64,000 bases of DNA from Psychromonas sp. 14N.309.X.WAT.B.A12 (GCF_030397575.1 NZ_JAPNXS010000011.1:50073-114072); one strand, 5' to 3'. Shown: positions 27,885-36,438, numbered from the stretch's first letter. Made by a program: numbers and translations. Notes: generated from the sequence alone by a model not told the origin.

Positions 27885-28502
27885 TTATTGAGGTGTTAAA
27901 CCACAACCTAATAAAATAAGATCATTGAGCTCTTGTCGTACTTTTTCCTGCAAGGTAGGATCGTCTAAAGATCCTTCTAAAATGACTTCAGCTTGTAGCG
28001 CATAATCAGCGTAGTACTGGGTTAAAGCCCATATATTCATCATTAATAAACGACCATCTAAAGAACGAATTTTTCCTTCTTCTATCCACTCATTAATGAC
28101 TTCTATATTACTCGACATACGGAGCATTGCATCAGGCCAAAATGTCGATAAGCTTTTACCGCCACTAATGACTTCCACGGTAAAAATACGAGATAATTCT
28201 TTATGCTCAAGTGCAAAACTGAGTTTCAAATCTATGTAATGAGAAATGATTTCAGCAGGTGTTGAAGTTTTTTGGGTATCAAACTCAAATAGATCTCCCC
28301 ATGCTTCAAATAAAGTTCCTAGCACTCGTTGATAAAGCGCTTCTTTACTGCCTATATAATAATGTAATTGTGACTTGGCAAGTCCCGCACGGCGGGCAAT
28401 AGCTTGAGTTGATGCTCCAATATACCCATGTTGACTAAACTCAGTTATCGCCGCATTAAGGATATTTTTATTTATCTCAATGCGGTTGATTTTGCTCTGC
28501 AT
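27885..28502 (-). CDS. TetR-family regulator, RutR-like
   Basis: A 205-aa regulator. The N-terminal HTH spans about residues 10-55 (AIARRAGLAKSQLHYYIGSKEALYQ), and the C-terminal ligand domain resembles E. coli RutR over its length (an IDLKLS helix, WIEEGKIRSLDG, and NIWALTQYYADYALQAEVI against IWASTQHYADFASQVEAV). RutR senses uracil and controls pyrimidine degradation. The frame extends to an ATG at 28565, but the RutR-sized product begins at 28502 after GAGAGAG. It lies just upstream of the heterocycle operon on the same strand, with the likely operator between. Confidence 0.87.
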   Translation of the reverse strand: MQSKINRIEINKNILNAAITEFSQHGYIGASTQAIARRAGLAKSQLHYYIGSKEALYQRVLGTLFEAWGDLFEFDTQKTSTPAEIISHYIDLKLSFALEHKELSRIFTVEVISGGKSLSTFWPDAMLRMSSNIEVINEWIEEGKIRSLDGRLLMMNIWALTQYYADYALQAEVILEGSLDDPTLQEKVRQELNDLILLGCGLTPQ

Positions 28503-28595
28503 AATGACTCTCTCAATAAAAAAACATGCACTTAATAAGTGCGTAACAAATAAATTTTGCACCATAACGAAACAATAATAATATCGTTATTTATA

Positions 28596-28826
28596 TATAC
28601 CCATACTACCTCAAGATGCTTTGTCAGGCGCAAGCTCGGATATCAGAGCAAGACGCATCATGAGGTAATGGTTATTTCCTTTTCGATTGATGCAACACAG
28701 CGCTGATTTCCGAGCTTACGCCTCGAAGGGCAAGACAACTTACGACAATCTGCTTTGTTATAAAATTTCACTGTAGAACAGTAGACTTCAATTTTATGAA
28801 GCGCATCTTGAAGTACCATGGGTATA
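28596..28826. mobile_element. MITE-like element with nested inverted repeats (231 bp)
   Basis: Terminal inverted repeats of 24 nt: TATACCCATACTACCTCAAG and on at 28596-28619, matching the complement of 28803-28826 at about 20 of 24 positions. A second pair lies inside (AGGCGCAAGCTCGGATATCA at 28626-28645 against the complement of 28703-28723). There is no transposase, and the element is flanked by TA-rich DNA as expected for TA-target insertion. It occupies most of the gap between the regulator and yicC. Confidence 0.75.
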
Positions 28827-28861
28827 AGTTAATATATAAACATTAAACTAGGTATAAAAAC

Positions 28862-28890
28862 AACAAAGCCTCGAAATGCGAGGCTTTGTT
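28862..28890 (-). terminator. Terminator of yicC
   Basis: Perfect 12-bp arms AACAAAGCCTCG/CGAGGCTTTGTT with a 5-nt loop, followed on the minus strand by GTTTTTAT. It lies 28 bp after the yicC stop. Confidence 0.85.
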
Positions 28891-28917
28891 TACTATTTTA
28901 AAGACAAAACATTGATA

Positions 28918-29781
28918 TTACTCAATATTTTGTACTTGCTCACGCATTTGTTCTATTAACACTTTACATTCAACAGCTGCAGCGGTGATGTCAGTATTAA
29001 TTGCTTTAGAGCCTAATGTATTTGCCTCACGGTTGAACTCTTGCATCATAAAGTCTAAACGACGACCTATAGCGCCACCTTTTTTTAGTACGTTACGTGC
29101 TTCAGACACATGTGAATCTAAACGGTCTAATTCTTCGGCAACGTCGGATTTTTGCGCCAAAAGTACTAATTCTTGCTCTACTCGTGTGCCATCTAAATCA
29201 ACTTTAGCATCTTCAAATTTCTTCAAAATACGTGCTTTCTGCCAAGCATGTACGGCTGGCATAAAGTCACGAACTTTCGCTGCTTGTTCGCTGATATTAG
29301 TTAAGCGTTGTTCGATAAATACACCTAGATTTGCACCTTCAGCTGCACGAGAGTCGATAAAGTCATTTAGCGTACTTTCAAAACCAGCCATAAGCTCTGC
29401 GCTGACCACATCAATATCCTGCTCTGGCGCTTGCATTACGCCTGGCCATTTTAAGATATCAACAGGATTGATTTGGCCTGTCCCCATTTGTTCAGCAACC
29501 CATTGTGCATTATGTATTAGTTGAGTTGCTAATTCTTGGTTCATATTCAGACATGTGCTGCTTGTTGAGTTAGCTTCAAAACGTAAACTACATTCAACTT
29601 TACCGCGCTCCAAGCGCTTACGAAATGTATCTTTTAATTTTGTTTCTAAACCACGAAATTGCTCAGGCAAACGAAAATATGTTTCAAGATAACGTTGGTT
29701 CACAGAGCGGATCTCCCAAACTGCTGTCCCCCAATCACCTTTTAATTGCTTGCGTGCAAATGCCGTCATACTGTAAATCAT
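28918..29781 (-). CDS. yicC: YicC family endoribonuclease
   Basis: 287 aa, exactly the length of E. coli YicC, beginning MIYSMTAFAR and with the conserved SVNQRYLE segment and the DUF1732 C-terminus (GGAIGRRLDFMMQEFNREAN). YicC acts in RNA turnover and stress survival. The frame extends five codons upstream, but AGGGGAAAG sits properly before the ATG at 29781. Single gene with its own terminator. Confidence 0.95.
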   Translation of the reverse strand: MIYSMTAFARKQLKGDWGTAVWEIRSVNQRYLETYFRLPEQFRGLETKLKDTFRKRLERGKVECSLRFEANSTSSTCLNMNQELATQLIHNAQWVAEQMGTGQINPVDILKWPGVMQAPEQDIDVVSAELMAGFESTLNDFIDSRAAEGANLGVFIEQRLTNISEQAAKVRDFMPAVHAWQKARILKKFEDAKVDLDGTRVEQELVLLAQKSDVAEELDRLDSHVSEARNVLKKGGAIGRRLDFMMQEFNREANTLGSKAINTDITAAAVECKVLIEQMREQVQNIE

Positions 29782-29948
29782 ACTTTCCCCTCTCAATTTG
29801 AATCACGAGTATAACTGACTATTCCCCAAACATGCTACGCCGAGCTGCAATTTGCGATTGATTTTATATAACAAAATCATAATGCGTCATTTAATGTCAT
29901 ATTTTTTAATAGGGACTTAACTTCAATTAAGAAAATAGCAAATTAATC

Positions 29949-30101
29949 ATACCGATTACATTAAATACGCTGTCTAAATTTTGCGCTGGAAAAACAGTTC
30001 CATTCAGACGTAAATAACTGTTCCTTTTACGAAATTTACAACAAAGAAATGGGCTATTTTAACAAGTAAAATTGATAAGCAATTTATTGTGATTGCTATT
30101 A
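29949..30101. repeat. Dispersed intergenic repeat, copy C
   Basis: Begins ATACCGATTACATTAAATA and shares CTAAATTTTGCG, GAAATTTACAACAAAGAAAT and TTTTAACAAGTAAAATTGAT with copy A at 1371-1553, ending GATTGCTATT. It is 30 bp shorter, missing part of the middle. The rest of 29782-30269 has only two minute reading frames around 30133-30212. Confidence 0.65.
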
Positions 30102-30269
30102 AAATGTTGTTTAGGAATAAAGGTTACAGTGAATGAACTCATTCAAGTTCAGTAGATTAGGAGGTATTTTTATGTTGATGGTAAAAAGGAGGTATTAATA
30201 ATGGCTAGGTAATAAACCTAACCATAAATTTTAAATATATAAAAACTAAGGAAGATTATATATTTTCTC

Positions 30270-31100
30270 TTAACTTTTAATATCGCGAGCTAATGTTTGA
30301 CCTTCTTCAATCATCTTAGTAAAGGTGTCTAACAGCCCTTCTGTTTTTAAATTGATTGCTTGAGTCAACGGCTCAGGGAAACGTTTAATAATAATTTCAG
30401 GCGGCAGGTTAAGTGACCAAGCAAAACGAGTAAAAACGGAAAGGCGGATCAATACCGCTGCTTGTGAAGTGTTTTCATACTCTAACGGATCTAATTGCTG
30501 TTCAATGGCATCGACAAATACTGAAGAAAAGCTCCAATGCTTAGCTAAAGCAGCACCAACTTGTGTGTTATCAAACCCCAGCACTTCTCGTTCAGCATAT
30601 AAGCGAGGTTGTCCAGCATCAATGGCAATTTTAATCAAACCACACTCAGCAGGTTTTATGGTTTGCAATAAAAGCTCACCAATATTATGCATCATGGCAC
30701 AAGTAAAAGCAGTATCACTGTTTATACTTGTATGTTTTGCTAAATGCTTAGCAATACTCGCTGTAATAAAGGTCTCTTCCCAAAATTTGTCTTTATCGAA
30801 ACTAGGTGTATCAGGAAATACATTTGATAAGGTAGCCGCTACGACAATACTTCTGACTTGATTAAAGCCTAGTCGAATAACAGCTTCTTCAATGGACTCG
30901 ACCTCTTTGCCTCTTCGGTAAACTGCAGAGTTAGCCATACGGATCACCTTCGCGCTAATCGACTGATCTTTTGCTACTTTTGCTGCAATATCTTCCACAC
31001 GGGTATCTTCGTCAGAAAAAGAATCCATCAATTCCAAAAGAATTAGCGGTAAAACGGGTAGCTTTTTAACATCTTTAAAAAGATCAGCAGTGAGTTCCAT
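30270..31100 (-). CDS. HDOD domain signalling protein
   Basis: A 276-aa single HDOD domain (about residues 10-210). Characteristic helices are VAKDQSISAKVIRMANSAVY and FTCAMMHNIGELLL, where the HD-type His-Asp pair is degenerate (HN), so enzymatic phosphodiesterase activity is not expected. HDOD proteins are regulatory scaffolds in stress, motility or c-di-GMP signalling. No recognisable partner is adjacent. No clear ribosome-binding site is seen before the ATG, so the start is less certain. Confidence 0.85.
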   Translation of the reverse strand: MELTADLFKDVKKLPVLPLILLELMDSFSDEDTRVEDIAAKVAKDQSISAKVIRMANSAVYRRGKEVESIEEAVIRLGFNQVRSIVVAATLSNVFPDTPSFDKDKFWEETFITASIAKHLAKHTSINSDTAFTCAMMHNIGELLLQTIKPAECGLIKIAIDAGQPRLYAEREVLGFDNTQVGAALAKHWSFSSVFVDAIEQQLDPLEYENTSQAAVLIRLSVFTRFAWSLNLPPEIIIKRFPEPLTQAINLKTEGLLDTFTKMIEEGQTLARDIKS

Positions 31101-31196
31101 CAGTGTATTTTGCCTATTGAATAATTAATTCAACAAAATAGTAGTTAATCTAAATAAAATCAAACAAAAAACACCTAATTAGAGATATTTTTATAA

Positions 31197-31239
31197 AGAG
31201 TTATGATAAATCAAAACATAAATTAATCATCATAACTCT
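31197..31239 (-). repeat. Inverted repeat after cti
   Basis: Perfect 11-bp arms AGAGTTATGAT/ATCATAACTCT with a 21-nt loop, 13 bp past the cti stop. There is no T-run, so it may be a weak terminator or an mRNA-stabilising hairpin. Confidence 0.4.
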
Positions 31240-31251
31240 GGAGGCAATAAT

Positions 31252-33594
31252 CTAACGATTAATAAGGCGATTATAGTCAAATAAACCATACTCAATAGGG
31301 TCTTGTTGTAAATAGAGGTCATGTAAATGGTCACTCACCTCCCAAAATTTAGGATTACTTCGACGTATGCCGTAGGTTTCCATCAGAGTTGCGAATTTTT
31401 CTTTATCATTCGCCTGTGAAAATAAACGAACAAAATCCTCTTCATCTGTGGCATTCACTTTAAAGATTAATCCAGGATAAGTACCTAAAAAACCTTTAAA
31501 TATTTCTGAGTTGTCTTTAGCGGTCAGGCGATTAGCGGCTTCATTTAATAAGCTTGAAACATTCTCATGTTCATTATGACGCAATATTGTATAACCGCGG
31601 TCTTCTCCATTATTATCTTCCACGACTACGAATGAGACTTGCGGTAATGACAGCACCACTGAGTTATCTAAATTATTCAAACGTTTCAATATTATATCTT
31701 CCTGTGGTACCCGATACTGCTCGCTTTTAGCGCGTAACATTTCAGGATCGTAGACATAATGTTTAAGTTTGTTTAATAACTCTACTTTAGGAAAATCTGT
31801 CTTGAATTGAATACCAGAAGGGCGAGCATTCATTAGATTTTTATCATTGAGATATTCACTTAACTCTTTTGTTGCATCAATATACCAACTTGTTAATACA
31901 GGTTTTCTATATTCGTTAGGAATGAAAGAAATAAAGTTTGCTTCTGATTCGATACGTAAAAAGTCCATGTATAAGCGCGTGGTGAGCTGATGTCCAACAT
32001 TGCCATATACATCAAAGCCAGCCACCAATAAATAATGGATTCGCTCCAGTATAGGATAATCAATTAACCAAGCTGTTTTTGGTTGTTTACCTAACGCTCC
32101 TTTTACCACAGTGGCACTGTCAATATGACGAAAAACGGTTAAAGCAGCGTTATCGTTACCAGACCATATGTTATCTAGAGTTAAGCCCTCAATATTATCC
32201 ATTTCACGTTTAATAAAGTCACTCTTTGCTTTAACGTATTGCCTGTTACCTTTGGCGTAAGACAACCATTCTGTTAACGATAAATTATCACTACTCGACT
32301 CTGCAGGTAATCTCAAATTATTTGCTTGCTGATAAACAAACTGGTCAACGTCTTTATTACCGCTAGACTCTGGGTCAACAAAGAATACCCAGAATTTATC
32401 GTTGATTACATTCACCGCCACTTGGCCTCGACAAACAGGACCTTTGATAAACCCACCAATAGTGAAATATGCTTCCTGTAACATAAACTGATAACGCGAA
32501 TAGGTAGGGATATCTTTAAATACCAAGAACGGATTAAAGTCACTGTAATCCGGTAATGAGTTAACCTTGAAATCGGCATCATAAAAAAGCTCATCCCAAA
32601 GCTTTTCACGTTGCTCGTTGAATACGTAAGGTAAATTAGTTTTGGCTAACGTAATCGCTCTGTCTAAGACTAAGCGATAATAAACACGCTCTACTTTAGG
32701 GTCATCATAAGGGCGACGTGTAGCAATCACTTTCACTGGTTGACCGGGCGGAGTAGAAGATCGTATCAAGTGGAAAAAACGCGGAGGTGCCTCAGTGCTA
32801 ATAGGTAGAGCATCAAAGTAAATATGGCCGATAAATAAATGTTCATAAATATAACGCGCAACTAACTGCTCTTTACGCGAGTCGCCGTTGAGCTTTTGCT
32901 CCCAATGATCAACCAGTTTTACTGTTTCATCGGATAACGCTAAAGGTTCGGACATAGGCGCACCACGGGAAATCCATTGCTCTAACGTTTTAAACTCATC
33001 ATGACTTAAGTTAGGTAAGCCGTAGGGCATGCCAGACAAAGGAAAATCTTCTTCATACTCCCCTAGTTCATTAATATCTGGGCATTGATCTTCTCTGTTT
33101 AAGGAATAATTAAACTGTTCTGGTAATACACCTTGCGGTTGAGGGTGACGCTCTTTTTGCAGTAATAGTTTATACATCACACTGCCTTGTAAGTTAGCCA
33201 GCATGGTTTGATCACGTTCATTAATAACAGATTTAAAACCTTTATGGCGCCACTCTTCAGTGCTGTCCGCATCAATAAATAAACGTGAAGGTGCTGCACC
33301 TAGAATACGTTGGCCATTGTAAACAAGCTCTTTACTTGCACCGCGGTCAATCCCTTCAGGAGAGGATAGTTTTAACTGACAAGGCGCATCATAACAGCCA
33401 TGACAAACCACACAGCGCTTTTCTAATAACGGCATGACTTGGTCACGAAACTCTTCGGCTAATGTATCATCAGTGCTTAATTGTCTTGGTCTTGGTTGCT
33501 CTTTGCCATAATCTTTATTAAGTTGATCTTCAACATCGGAACAAGCGGTAAGTAGTAAACTGCACAGTAATACAATTAAAACTTTAAAAGTCAT
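31252..33594 (-). CDS. cti: Fatty acid cis/trans isomerase lipoprotein with haem c
   Basis: A 780-aa protein whose N-terminus is a lipoprotein signal (lipobox LLTAC, Cys18) and which carries a c-type haem site CVVCH at residues 61-65, followed by the GASKELVYNGQRILGAAPSR segment of the Cti family. Cti converts cis-unsaturated acyl chains of membrane phospholipids to trans in the periplasm, a fast response to solvents, heat or salt. The length matches the family (about 760-790 aa). It is monocistronic. Lipid anchoring fits a periplasmic location. Confidence 0.93.
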   Translation of the reverse strand: MTFKVLIVLLCSLLLTACSDVEDQLNKDYGKEQPRPRQLSTDDTLAEEFRDQVMPLLEKRCVVCHGCYDAPCQLKLSSPEGIDRGASKELVYNGQRILGAAPSRLFIDADSTEEWRHKGFKSVINERDQTMLANLQGSVMYKLLLQKERHPQPQGVLPEQFNYSLNREDQCPDINELGEYEEDFPLSGMPYGLPNLSHDEFKTLEQWISRGAPMSEPLALSDETVKLVDHWEQKLNGDSRKEQLVARYIYEHLFIGHIYFDALPISTEAPPRFFHLIRSSTPPGQPVKVIATRRPYDDPKVERVYYRLVLDRAITLAKTNLPYVFNEQREKLWDELFYDADFKVNSLPDYSDFNPFLVFKDIPTYSRYQFMLQEAYFTIGGFIKGPVCRGQVAVNVINDKFWVFFVDPESSGNKDVDQFVYQQANNLRLPAESSSDNLSLTEWLSYAKGNRQYVKAKSDFIKREMDNIEGLTLDNIWSGNDNAALTVFRHIDSATVVKGALGKQPKTAWLIDYPILERIHYLLVAGFDVYGNVGHQLTTRLYMDFLRIESEANFISFIPNEYRKPVLTSWYIDATKELSEYLNDKNLMNARPSGIQFKTDFPKVELLNKLKHYVYDPEMLRAKSEQYRVPQEDIILKRLNNLDNSVVLSLPQVSFVVVEDNNGEDRGYTILRHNEHENVSSLLNEAANRLTAKDNSEIFKGFLGTYPGLIFKVNATDEEDFVRLFSQANDKEKFATLMETYGIRRSNPKFWEVSDHLHDLYLQQDPIEYGLFDYNRLINR

Positions 33595-33793
33595 GAATAG
33601 GCTCTCTAAAATTGCTAGAATATGGGATTAATTTATTAAAATGCATGTTAACTATATATCGAATTTGCTATACAACGGACTGTATAGGAATAGAAAGTAG
33701 ATCATGATTATTTTTATAATCTATTTAAACACGAGTTAAACAAGACCGCCACCCAATGCGCAGTCTTATGATCAAAAATACAAGGTACATTAG

Positions 33794-34006
33794 ATGAAAT
33801 TTAGTCCGTGCACAGGTGATTGTACAAGTAACAAAAAAAGTTGCGGTGGATGCGGTAGAAGCCGAGACGAAATCACTGAAACGCAAGTCATTACTAAATT
33901 ATTAGTAGAGCATTTGGTTAAATATAATTACGACGATCCAGAAAATTTTCTAGAGAATATTACCAAGAAGGCGACTAAGCGTTCTAAGAATGCACAAAAA
34001 AAGTAA
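33794..34006 (+). CDS. Small Cys-rich DUF1289-like protein
   Basis: A 70-aa protein. The N-terminal CTGDC and CGGCGRSRDEI segments form the C-x3-C-x6-C-x2-C pattern of DUF1289, a probable metal-binding knuckle. The C-terminus is lysine-rich. The last sense codons read CAA AAA AAG before TAA and contain the in-phase slippery heptamer A AAA AAG at 33997-34003. A -1 shift there would add 42 residues, 21 of them Lys, ending at 34131. Another DUF1289 gene is at 58379-58558. The function of the family is unknown. Confidence 0.75.
   Translation: MKFSPCTGDCTSNKKSCGGCGRSRDEITETQVITKLLVEHLVKYNYDDPENFLENITKKATKRSKNAQKK
33997..34003 (+). promoter_or_regulatory. Candidate -1 ribosomal frameshift site (A AAA AAG)
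   Basis: The heptamer is in the same phase as the E. coli dnaX site and is followed at once by the TAA stop. The -1 frame stays open for 42 codons and encodes a Lys-rich tail; it has no start codon of its own. No strong stimulatory hairpin or upstream Shine-Dalgarno helper is obvious. Confidence 0.4.
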
Positions 34007-34148
34007 CTAACGCTTTACTCGGAGAGGATACCAAGAAAAGCGGTAAGCAAAAGTCCAAAAAGAAAACACTCAAGCAATTAAAAAAGTTGCAGAAGAAACA
34101 AAAAAAGAAACATAAAAAAGATAAAAAGTAACATAAAGAAGAGCATCA

Positions 34149-34472
34149 ATGGCTAAATATACTAAACCAGCAATATCACAAGAAACACAAGATGAAGCAC
34201 TGGCAATGGCTAAGAAAGTGCAAAAGCCAGGGCAAACTAAGGAGCAAACCAAACTGGTTGCCCAAGGTATTCAAAAAGGCATTGCTGAATATAAAAAATT
34301 AGCTAAAAGCAAACAGCGCGAAGCCAACAAGGCAAAAAAGAAAAAAGTGCCCATTGAAGATGCTCAATCCAATACAAATATCCCTCATAAACCTAGCACC
34401 TCTATTCTGCCTTGGGTCTTATTGGCCATAAGCTGGATTGGATTTGTCAGTTACCACTTTTTAAATCAATAG
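34149..34472 (+). CDS. DUF2956 family small membrane protein
   Basis: A 107-aa protein matching DUF2956: an N-terminal AISQETQDEALAMAKKVQKP segment, the invariant GQTKEQTKLVAQGIQKGI, a Lys-rich linker and a C-terminal membrane helix (about residues 85-105, WVLLAISWIGFVSYHFL). Function unknown; the family is common in Vibrio and relatives. It follows the DUF1289-like gene by 142 bp and precedes dapB by 8 bp, so it may be co-transcribed with both. Confidence 0.85.
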   Translation: MAKYTKPAISQETQDEALAMAKKVQKPGQTKEQTKLVAQGIQKGIAEYKKLAKSKQREANKAKKKKVPIEDAQSNTNIPHKPSTSILPWVLLAISWIGFVSYHFLNQ

Positions 34473-34480
34473 GAACAACC

Positions 34481-35212
34481 ATGGTTAAAGTAATTGTAAA
34501 CGGCGCAAAAGGCCGTATGGGCAGTGAAGCCGTAAAAGCAGTGAATAATGATAGTGAATTAGAACTCGTTGCAGAATGTGACTTTGGCGATGATCTAGCA
34601 GCATTAATCAAATCTACCGGGGCACAGGTCGTTGTTGATTTAACTGCGGCGTCTGCAGGTTTTAATAATACACAAACTATTCTTAATGCTGGTGCTTGCC
34701 CTGTGATCGGCACCAGTGGTTTCCTTGAGCAACAAGTAGCAGAGTTACAAGCGCTAGCGCAAGAAAAGAAACTAGGAGGCTTGATCGCACCTAACTTCTC
34801 TATTGGCGCAGTATTAATGATGAAATTTGCAGTTCAAGCTGCAAAATACTTGCCTGATGTTGAAGTCATTGAAGCGCATAGCCCACAAAAAGAAGAAAGC
34901 CCATCGGGTACGGGTATCCGCACAGCCGAGTTAATCTCAGCAGCGCGTACTAAAGCGGCGACACCTTGCAGCGATAAAGAGTTAATCGAAGGTGCACGTG
35001 GTGCAGAATTAAATAATGTGAAATTACACTCTATTCGTTTACCGGGCGTTGTAGCACAACAAACCGTGTTTTTTGGAGGGTTGAGTGAGACCTTAAAAAT
35101 CGAACATAACTCTCAGCATCGTGAATCATTCATGCCAGGCATTTGTCTAGCATGTAAAGAAGTGGTTAAACGCACTGAACTAGTTTATGGCTTAGAGTAT
35201 TTGATGGACTAA
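34481..35212 (+). CDS. dapB: 4-hydroxy-tetrahydrodipicolinate reductase, short Firmicutes-like form
   Basis: A reductase of the lysine/diaminopimelate pathway, 243 aa against about 270 in E. coli. It has the nucleotide-binding GAKGRMG at residues 8-14 and the catalytic EAHSPQKEESPSGTG region (His and Lys kept, second His replaced by Ser). The C-terminal part (LHSIRLPGVVAQQ, FFGG, SFMPG, LVYGLE) resembles Bacillus-type DapB much more than the Vibrio/E. coli type. The frame runs back to 34412, but the true start is the ATG at 34481 after AGGA, just after the DUF2956 stop. A strong hairpin terminator follows. Confidence 0.88.
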   Translation: MVKVIVNGAKGRMGSEAVKAVNNDSELELVAECDFGDDLAALIKSTGAQVVVDLTAASAGFNNTQTILNAGACPVIGTSGFLEQQVAELQALAQEKKLGGLIAPNFSIGAVLMMKFAVQAAKYLPDVEVIEAHSPQKEESPSGTGIRTAELISAARTKAATPCSDKELIEGARGAELNNVKLHSIRLPGVVAQQTVFFGGLSETLKIEHNSQHRESFMPGICLACKEVVKRTELVYGLEYLMD

Positions 35213-35235
35213 GGCTTTTTTCTATCTATCAAAAC

Positions 35236-35262
35236 AAAACGCCAGCATCTCGCTGGCGTTTT
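35236..35262. terminator. Bidirectional terminator after dapB
   Basis: Perfect 11-bp arms AAAACGCCAGC/GCTGGCGTTTT with a 5-nt loop; T-runs on both strands. It separates dapB from the convergent MFS gene of the ATP-grasp cluster. Confidence 0.88.
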
Positions 35263-35265
35263 AGG

Positions 35266-36438
35266 TTATACCACTGCTGGTTTGCTATGTTGCCCATATA
35301 CAAAATAAACTAAAACTAATGGCGTACACAGGTAATAAATCACCTGTAACTGATGAAGCGCAGTATCAGTGGCCATGGTAAATACCGCTATAATGCTAAA
35401 AAAGACCACTAACATAAACTGAGAATAATAACTTTTACAGATAATGTAACGTGTTGGTTTGTCTTGACGAGCAATATCATAGAATCGTTTATTAAATGCC
35501 AGACGGAAAAAGTTACTTAAGAAGGCAGCAAGTAATAAGCCGCTATAAATCAAGATGCTATCCATTTCAATATCCAGCACTCCGCGAATGACCCACGAGG
35601 AAGCATAACCTAGTACTGCAATTCGATAGACTTTTTGAGTATCAACTCTATCAATATATTTTTTAATAACAAAAAAAATCAAAGCTAATAAAATACTTAA
35701 AGCAATTAAGATAAGCCCTAATTGCATCACGTTCTCTTGGGTTAACATGTAGATAGTTAACATCCAAAAATAACTTTCTAAGAATAAAAATAATCCATCA
35801 ACCACAAAAATTAAGGATGAACGATGTTGATCCTGAAATTTAACCACTTGCTTTAGGGTAAAGGCAGGTACTTGTTTTAGTTTTTCAAGCTGTGTATTAC
35901 TATTTAAGCTTTTGTGTACCAATAAAAATCCCAATATCGACAGCACAAAAGAGAGTAATAACAAGCCACTAAAGTATTCCATCCCCAACAGGTAACTACC
36001 AATTAACACACCGATTTTTAATGCAAACACCACTAGTATTTGGAAATTACCAAAGGTATTACCGGTGTTTTTATCTTCAGTGATTGCTTGAAATAACAGA
36101 CGTTGAGTTGACCAATAGAAACACCCTGCCGCACCGTTTATTAAAGCGCCAGCAGTAGCTATCAGCTGCTCATTGCCGCAAATTAATAACATTACAAACA
36201 GACTTTGTAAGATAAAAGATAAACTTATTAACTTACCCCAATCATGCTGAGCCCGCAGACGATCCCAACAATACAAAGCGACGACAAAGCCAACGGCCGT
36301 TAAGGCTATAAACGAGGAAATATCACTGATGGTAAGGCCTTTATCCCACAGAATGACTGCAATAAATAAAGGCATTAACCCTAACAGGAAGGAGTGAAAT
36401 CCTGTAAAAAGGTAAAAAGTGCGTGTTAAAGCTGACAC
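35266..36438 (-). CDS. MFS transporter of the ATP-grasp cluster
   Basis: A 390-aa membrane protein with about 12 helices, distantly MFS-like. It begins with GTG directly after the TAA of the upstream ATP-grasp gene (TAAGTG), so it is coupled to it. No clear substrate signature is seen. It is the last gene of a YHS, small membrane protein, ATP-grasp, ATP-grasp, MFS unit, which suggests it exports or imports the product of the two ligases (inference). Confidence 0.78.
   Translation of the reverse strand: MSALTRTFYLFTGFHSFLLGLMPLFIAVILWDKGLTISDISSFIALTAVGFVVALYCWDRLRAQHDWGKLISLSFILQSLFVMLLICGNEQLIATAGALINGAAGCFYWSTQRLLFQAITEDKNTGNTFGNFQILVVFALKIGVLIGSYLLGMEYFSGLLLLSFVLSILGFLLVHKSLNSNTQLEKLKQVPAFTLKQVVKFQDQHRSSLIFVVDGLFLFLESYFWMLTIYMLTQENVMQLGLILIALSILLALIFFVIKKYIDRVDTQKVYRIAVLGYASSWVIRGVLDIEMDSILIYSGLLLAAFLSNFFRLAFNKRFYDIARQDKPTRYIICKSYYSQFMLVVFFSIIAVFTMATDTALHQLQVIYYLCTPLVLVYFVYGQHSKPAVV

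Noticed and set aside
20036..28502. Assigning the operon to creatinine degradation
   Set aside because: Although a creatininase-family protein is present, creatinase, sarcosine oxidase and a creatinine importer are absent, and the RutR-like regulator points to pyrimidine-like ligands.
28985..29524. 179-codon plus-strand frame within yicC
   Set aside because: It is fully antisense to a well-recognised yicC and is Ser/Cys-rich in the way of shadow frames.
34007..34131. Independent Lys-rich gene between DUF1289-like and DUF2956 genes
   Set aside because: The frame has no usable start codon and no ribosome-binding site; it can only be read by a -1 shift from the gene before it.
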